Below are positions 56,440 to 60,000 of a stretch of 60,000 nucleotides of DNA, piece after piece. A program made the translations under genes and the position numbers. Source of the stretch: Owenia fusiformis (lineage: Eukaryota > Annelida > Polychaeta > Sabellida > Oweniidae); contig CAIIXF020000007.1 of assembly GCA_903813345.2 (NCBI GenBank), positions 6,827,730 to 6,887,729 on the forward strand, given 5' to 3'. The notes under the pieces are model-generated. The model saw nothing but the letters and a program-made list of their open reading frames with translations. It had not been told where the DNA came from and searched no databases. How positions within the stretch are numbered: the stretch's first letter is position 1; the number at the start of each line of letters is the position of its first letter.

Positions 56440-58840
56440 ATATATTTCTCGTTTTATATTTTCCAGATATTTCCCCAAAATTAGTGATTTTCTCAACACA
56501 GATTTTCACACATTCCACATTCCCTATATCACTTATTTGTTTCATATATTTCAATATAATCTTCTACATGCTATAGTTAATTCAATATCTTTGAAGCAAA
56601 AAATAACACAAACTTCAATTCTAATTTACATTTTATTTTACTATTTCAATAAGGCAAAGTGATTAAAAAAAATTATTAAAAAAGATATTAGCAAACAGAA
56701 TATATAATACAATCTTGAACAAAAAATAAAGACACACGTGGCAGATTTAGATCTCACTCTATAAGCCAACATATATTGCAACACAAAAAAGCATTTAGAT
56801 TTAACATAATATTATAAGTACAATCTTACTTAAAACACACTGTGTTTCAGATTTAGCTGAGAAAATTAAATAAACAAAAAAAAAACAAAAATAATATAAG
56901 ATACAATAAAAACATTGTTAATACAAAATATCAATACAAAAAAGTAATATCAGCCCTATTTGGTATAAAACTCATATTCAATACCTCCCTAAATAATTTC
57001 TATGGTTGATTGGTTTTGATGCCATGGTTACATTACATCCCATTTCACATGTAATGTTTATGTCAATAAAAGTGTCCGAAAAGTCATTCTATTTTCAGAA
57101 CATATGCGTTATTGCCTGAGTTAAAGTGAACATGCCAGCCTGAGAGCAGATTGTGCCAACCTTGGGGATGTTTAGTCCTAATAGGGTCTTTATCACTAGA
57201 GTCGTATAAATATTTATTGTTAAACATTTGAAAACAAGGCTACATTGTAACAAAATGTCACCATGGGTTACATACAGTAACAGAGTTCAAAATGATTTGA
57301 TGATAACCCGAATACTTTGTCAACCCATCATTCTAATTCCACATTTTGGTTAACGTGGTAGTGTATTGGAATTAGTGGACATTTGAAAATCAAGAATTTG
57401 GAGTCACATACTATATAGTTTTCTTTCAAACTTATTGTATTGGAATCAAAAATGTACCTTCTTGAAGGTATGTTGTTTTCAGGCAGAGTTCCACAGAGCA
57501 CCTTGTTTTGTTGACATTGATGTGCCTACTTGGCAGATGACATAATTTCCGTTCAACTTCAAACATCCGGTGGAAAATTACGGTTTTATGCCCCCTGGTT
57601 GACCCCAAATGAAATCATTAATGTCATTTTTTAAAATATCGATGAAAAAATTCCCTTCAGTCACCGGGGCAATATCAAAACAGCCCATGGTATAAAACCT
57701 ATATCCACTCCCTCCCTAGTAATCTTCATATCCACCTCATGTACAACTTTAACATTTTGCCTGATTTTGTATTTGATGCATTTAGATTGGAAAGTAACAC
57801 CTTGCCTACTAATGAAAAAATCACCTTTATCTATGCTTTTATCTATTAGCTATTAATCTCAGAGGAATGCAACTGACAACTTATTAGAGTCACAAAATAT
57901 TGCCTCGGCTTTTTAAATCAATAATATTAATCAAGTCTTCAAAACTATTTTTAAGGCAAGACTGACCAATGTTTTGTGGATATAGACTAGTGTTTTATAG
58001 TATGCTGTTCTAGAAATCAATCTAACCCCTAAAATGTGTATGGCAAATTATATTTCTAATACAATCACCAAAATAAATAAATACAATAAATCAAAACCTA
58101 TTAAGAAGTAAAATGAAATATAAGCCGGGTCAACAAAATTTTCATATTTCATAGTAGAACGATAGCCAAAACAAATATTTCTGTCCTGTATCTCAATAGT
58201 TTTTATTACTTATAAAATGCTAACTATTGTTGTTCTCACTTTACAGATATCAGATTCTCAAAACATCGTTAATAACAGCCTGTATAATTCAATTATTTCA
58301 GATAATGTGGATCTGGCAATGATAGGGCTTGTAATTCATGATATTTATGAAATAATGAGACTGTATTTTATTGGCTAAGCATACATGTAATTACCAACCC
58401 CAAAGAAAATGTTCACAAAAATGAAATTATTTTTATCAGATAATGTGTAAGATGGTTTACAGACCTGAAATGTGCAGTAGAAAAAGCACTTGTGTACAAG
58501 TAGGTATTCATTAAGGGCCCAGTCTTAAAAATGACACGCTATAGTAAAATATTCCAACTTAAAACATATTAGAAATTCATTTGTACAATTGTGAGATCGG
58601 AAATAAAATTTATTTATTTATTTATTTTCCTCAATATTGAATTAAAAGAAATTTCAATACTTAACATTAATTCATAAAATCTGATTTTCACATTTTGATT
58701 TTCAAACAAGGAGACATATGGCCCACCCATATCGCCAATATTTTGCTTTTTCAGACCAGGCCCCTGAAGATACCCTAGTGAGGAATAAGCAAGCATGACG
58801 ACAGCACACGGCAGCCAGCAAGCTGGTTAAAACCTTACCC
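56440..58840. other. Intronic AT-rich sequence
   Basis: 56600-57000 is very A/T-rich with poly-A patches. GTCACCATGGGTTACATACAGTAAC near 57260 is a fragment of the TGTCACCA repeat. No further exon found. Confidence 0.5.
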
Positions 58841-58844
58841 TTAC

Positions 58845-58932
58845 CCGAGCCTGATGTAGATCAACACCATACATGTCTAAACGCTTTGCCTTATCTAAGA
58901 AGTTGTATTCCGCATCAGCCGGGGTTTGACCT
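58845..58932 (-). CDS. PTPN4: PTPN4/3-like exon: end of F2 lobe
   Basis: 88 nt, acceptor TGTTTTTTCAG|A, donor GCTCGG|GTAAGGG. The first base completes a codon begun in an upstream exon beyond the window. It encodes [20 protein letters not shown] and then [10 protein letters not shown]-(L/Q)-(S/T)-P-A-(E/D)-A-E-(F/Y)-N-(Y/F)-L followed by LELYGV(D/E) is the conserved last helix of the FERM F2 lobe, and HQAR|DQSN joins exactly as HYAR|DQSN does in PTPN4. The acceptor half of this exon has a diverged tandem copy at 58990-59090. Confidence 0.9.
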
Positions 58933-58989
58933 CTGAAAAAACATGGTGTCACCATGGTAACCAAGCAAACAAAGACAGGGATGGGTATA

Positions 58990-59090
58990 CTGGGTTTCTA
59001 AGAGGCCGTATTCCACAGCTGCTAAAGTTAGCAATCTGAAAAATACTGTGTTACCATGGTAACCAAGCAAACAAAGACAGGGATTGGTTA
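58990..59090 (-). repeat. Diverged tandem copy of the exon 58845-58932 acceptor end
   Basis: Offset by about 102 bp from 58888-58988. The intron part (ACCATGGTAACCAAGCAAAC, AAAGACAGGGAT) is identical or nearly so, and TTTTTCAG|A is kept. The exon-derived part has drifted to about 60%, yet GGAATAC...CTCTTAG is recognisable, and the frame stays open ([12 protein letters not shown] in place of [12 protein letters not shown]). Confidence 0.7.
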
Positions 59091-59239
59091 GTTCATTATC
59101 TAATAAATGTATGGAGGGAAGTTATGAACGACAATGGTAAATGCTGAAATGCATGGAAAGCAGAATGTATTTAACATTAGACCATATCTATCCTTGCTTA
59201 TACACTTACAGCATATGACCACACATGTACATCAGTGTT

Positions 59240-59475
59240 CCATTTAGGAATTTCTCCCAGTTGGGTGATAAATTTGAATTTTACGATACTTGGAGAACAA
59301 TAGACTTATGGAATTCTGAACCAAAGTTTCTGTTCATCGCCCTCTTACTAAACAAAAATAAATAAAAAACACAGGTCTCCACCTTAATTTTTCATGATTT
59401 TTAGATTTTTCAAATGGGTGCTAATGGATTTTCAACTGGGTGAAAAATAATTTCTCAAGTGGGCGCAGCACTGCA
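59240..59475 (-). repeat. Inverted diverged copy of the 17580-type MITE
   Basis: In reverse complement: CAGTGCTGCGCCCACTTGAG, then CACCCAGTTGAAAATCCATT and AGCACCCATTTGAAAA, matching the repeated GCACCCACCTGAAAATCCATTT core of 17600-17680. The far end (CCCAACTGGGAGAAATTCC) may be part of it. Confidence 0.55.
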
Positions 59476-59479
59476 GCTC

Positions 59480-59865
59480 CAGGTTTCAATAATACAGGAA
59501 AGATTACTGCGAAATGTATGTGTAGTTAATACTAGGGAGTATAGATAAGGGAAGATAGGAACAAGCAGTACTTCAGTTACTATGACAACCACATAGAAAT
59601 AAAGCATTGGATTATACAATAACCTACCCTGCCATGCGAGAATCATAACAGAACAAAATAAAATATTACAGCATATAAAGTGTTGTGAAAACACAACTGT
59701 CATTTGGGATTATGTAAAAAGATCATTTTTACAAATTGGAACCAGTGACCACTGAATACCAGCCAAAAATACAGATTCATTATTTCAGTTACGGTGATAA
59801 AATGGATGCAATAAGTAGTAAATGCAACCATCATTCCGCTGTTTATTGCATCCATATTGTTACAA
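59480..59865. other. Intronic, nothing recognised
   Basis: No upstream PTPN4-like exon found here. Frames at 59455-59703 and 59700-59912 are chance. Confidence 0.45.
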
Positions 59866-59868
59866 TTA

Positions 59869-60000
59869 CGAGGGTTGTCCCATAAATCGTGAACTAATTG
59901 ATATGAGACCAATAGTTGTCATTAATAAACGCTGAAATTTCATCAGTATGCATCCAGTATCTCAACCTGAATTGATCAACTTTGTTATGATTCGAACATG
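59869..60000 (+). mobile_element. Left end of a mariner-like repeat, cut by window edge
   Basis: TA|CGAGGGTTGTCCCATAAATC is of the form CGAGGGNTGTCCCANAA found at ends of some mariner-type elements and is preceded by TA. The other end is outside the window. Confidence 0.4.

Larger units (their letters stand above)
26118..58932 (-). other. PTPN4: Partial PTPN4/PTPN3-like gene (six exons seen)
   Basis: Gene span, minus strand. Six exons join in phase (88, 89, 64, 164, 69 and 264 nt; 738 nt in all) with introns of 2593, 24034, 416, 2869 and 2165 bp. The product is the late F2 lobe, the whole F3 lobe and FERM-adjacent segment, and about 80 residues of linker of a FERM-PDZ-tyrosine phosphatase. 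In the known family the FERM domain targets the enzyme to the membrane and cytoskeleton, PDZ binds partner C-termini, and the phosphatase acts on phosphotyrosine. The N-terminal exons lie beyond 60000. PDZ and phosphatase exons were not found in 1-26117 and are probably off the left edge. PTPN3 versus PTPN4 cannot be separated; an invertebrate is likely to have a single Ptpmeg. Confidence 0.8.

Overview
The window looks like animal nuclear DNA: AT-rich, mostly non-coding, with spliced exons bounded by GT/AG, and packed with minisatellites, small inverted-repeat transposons, mariner remnants and a young LTR retrotransposon. A bilaterian invertebrate is most likely. The dense minisatellites and the (ACGG)n-bearing repeats suggest a marine lophotrochozoan such as a mollusc, but that is only an impression. 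I see no rRNA, tRNA gene, CRISPR array or prokaryotic operon.

The one host gene I can support lies on the minus strand. Six consecutive exons (58845-58932, 56163-56251, 32065-32128, 31485-31648, 28547-28615, 26118-26381) join in phase into about 246 codons covering the second half of a FERM domain (F2 end and F3), the FERM-adjacent region and the start of a linker. The protein fits non-receptor tyrosine phosphatase PTPN4/PTPN3 (fly Ptpmeg). Its N-terminus lies beyond the right edge. I could not find its PDZ and phosphatase exons in the left 26 kb.

Layout. 1-26 kb, downstream of or inside a very large intron of that gene: an inverted-repeat element (18-1986), a SINE-like piece, paired MITEs near 6 kb, repeats rich in ATGGC(C/G)GCC, a dead mariner (16840-17854) with a nested hAT-like MITE, and several minisatellites. 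26-32 kb: four exons separated by introns with 30-bp and 26-bp minisatellites. 32-56 kb: a single 24-kb intron that acts as a trap for repeats. It holds an element with nuclear-receptor-like half-sites, a 43-bp satellite of about 29 units, a minisatellite split by about 13.6 kb of nested insertions (including a second mariner, a hAT-like element and a 5466-bp gag-only LTR retrotransposon with 99.5% identical LTRs), and a 4.1-kb foldback element with a nested TTAA-flanked MITE. 56-60 kb: two exons, one with a tandem duplicate of its splice-acceptor end, and the left end of another mariner-like repeat.

Best candidates for something undescribed: the gag-only LTR retrotransposon, the foldback element built of tandem units, the shared YY1-like ATGGC motif across several repeats, and the duplicated exon end.
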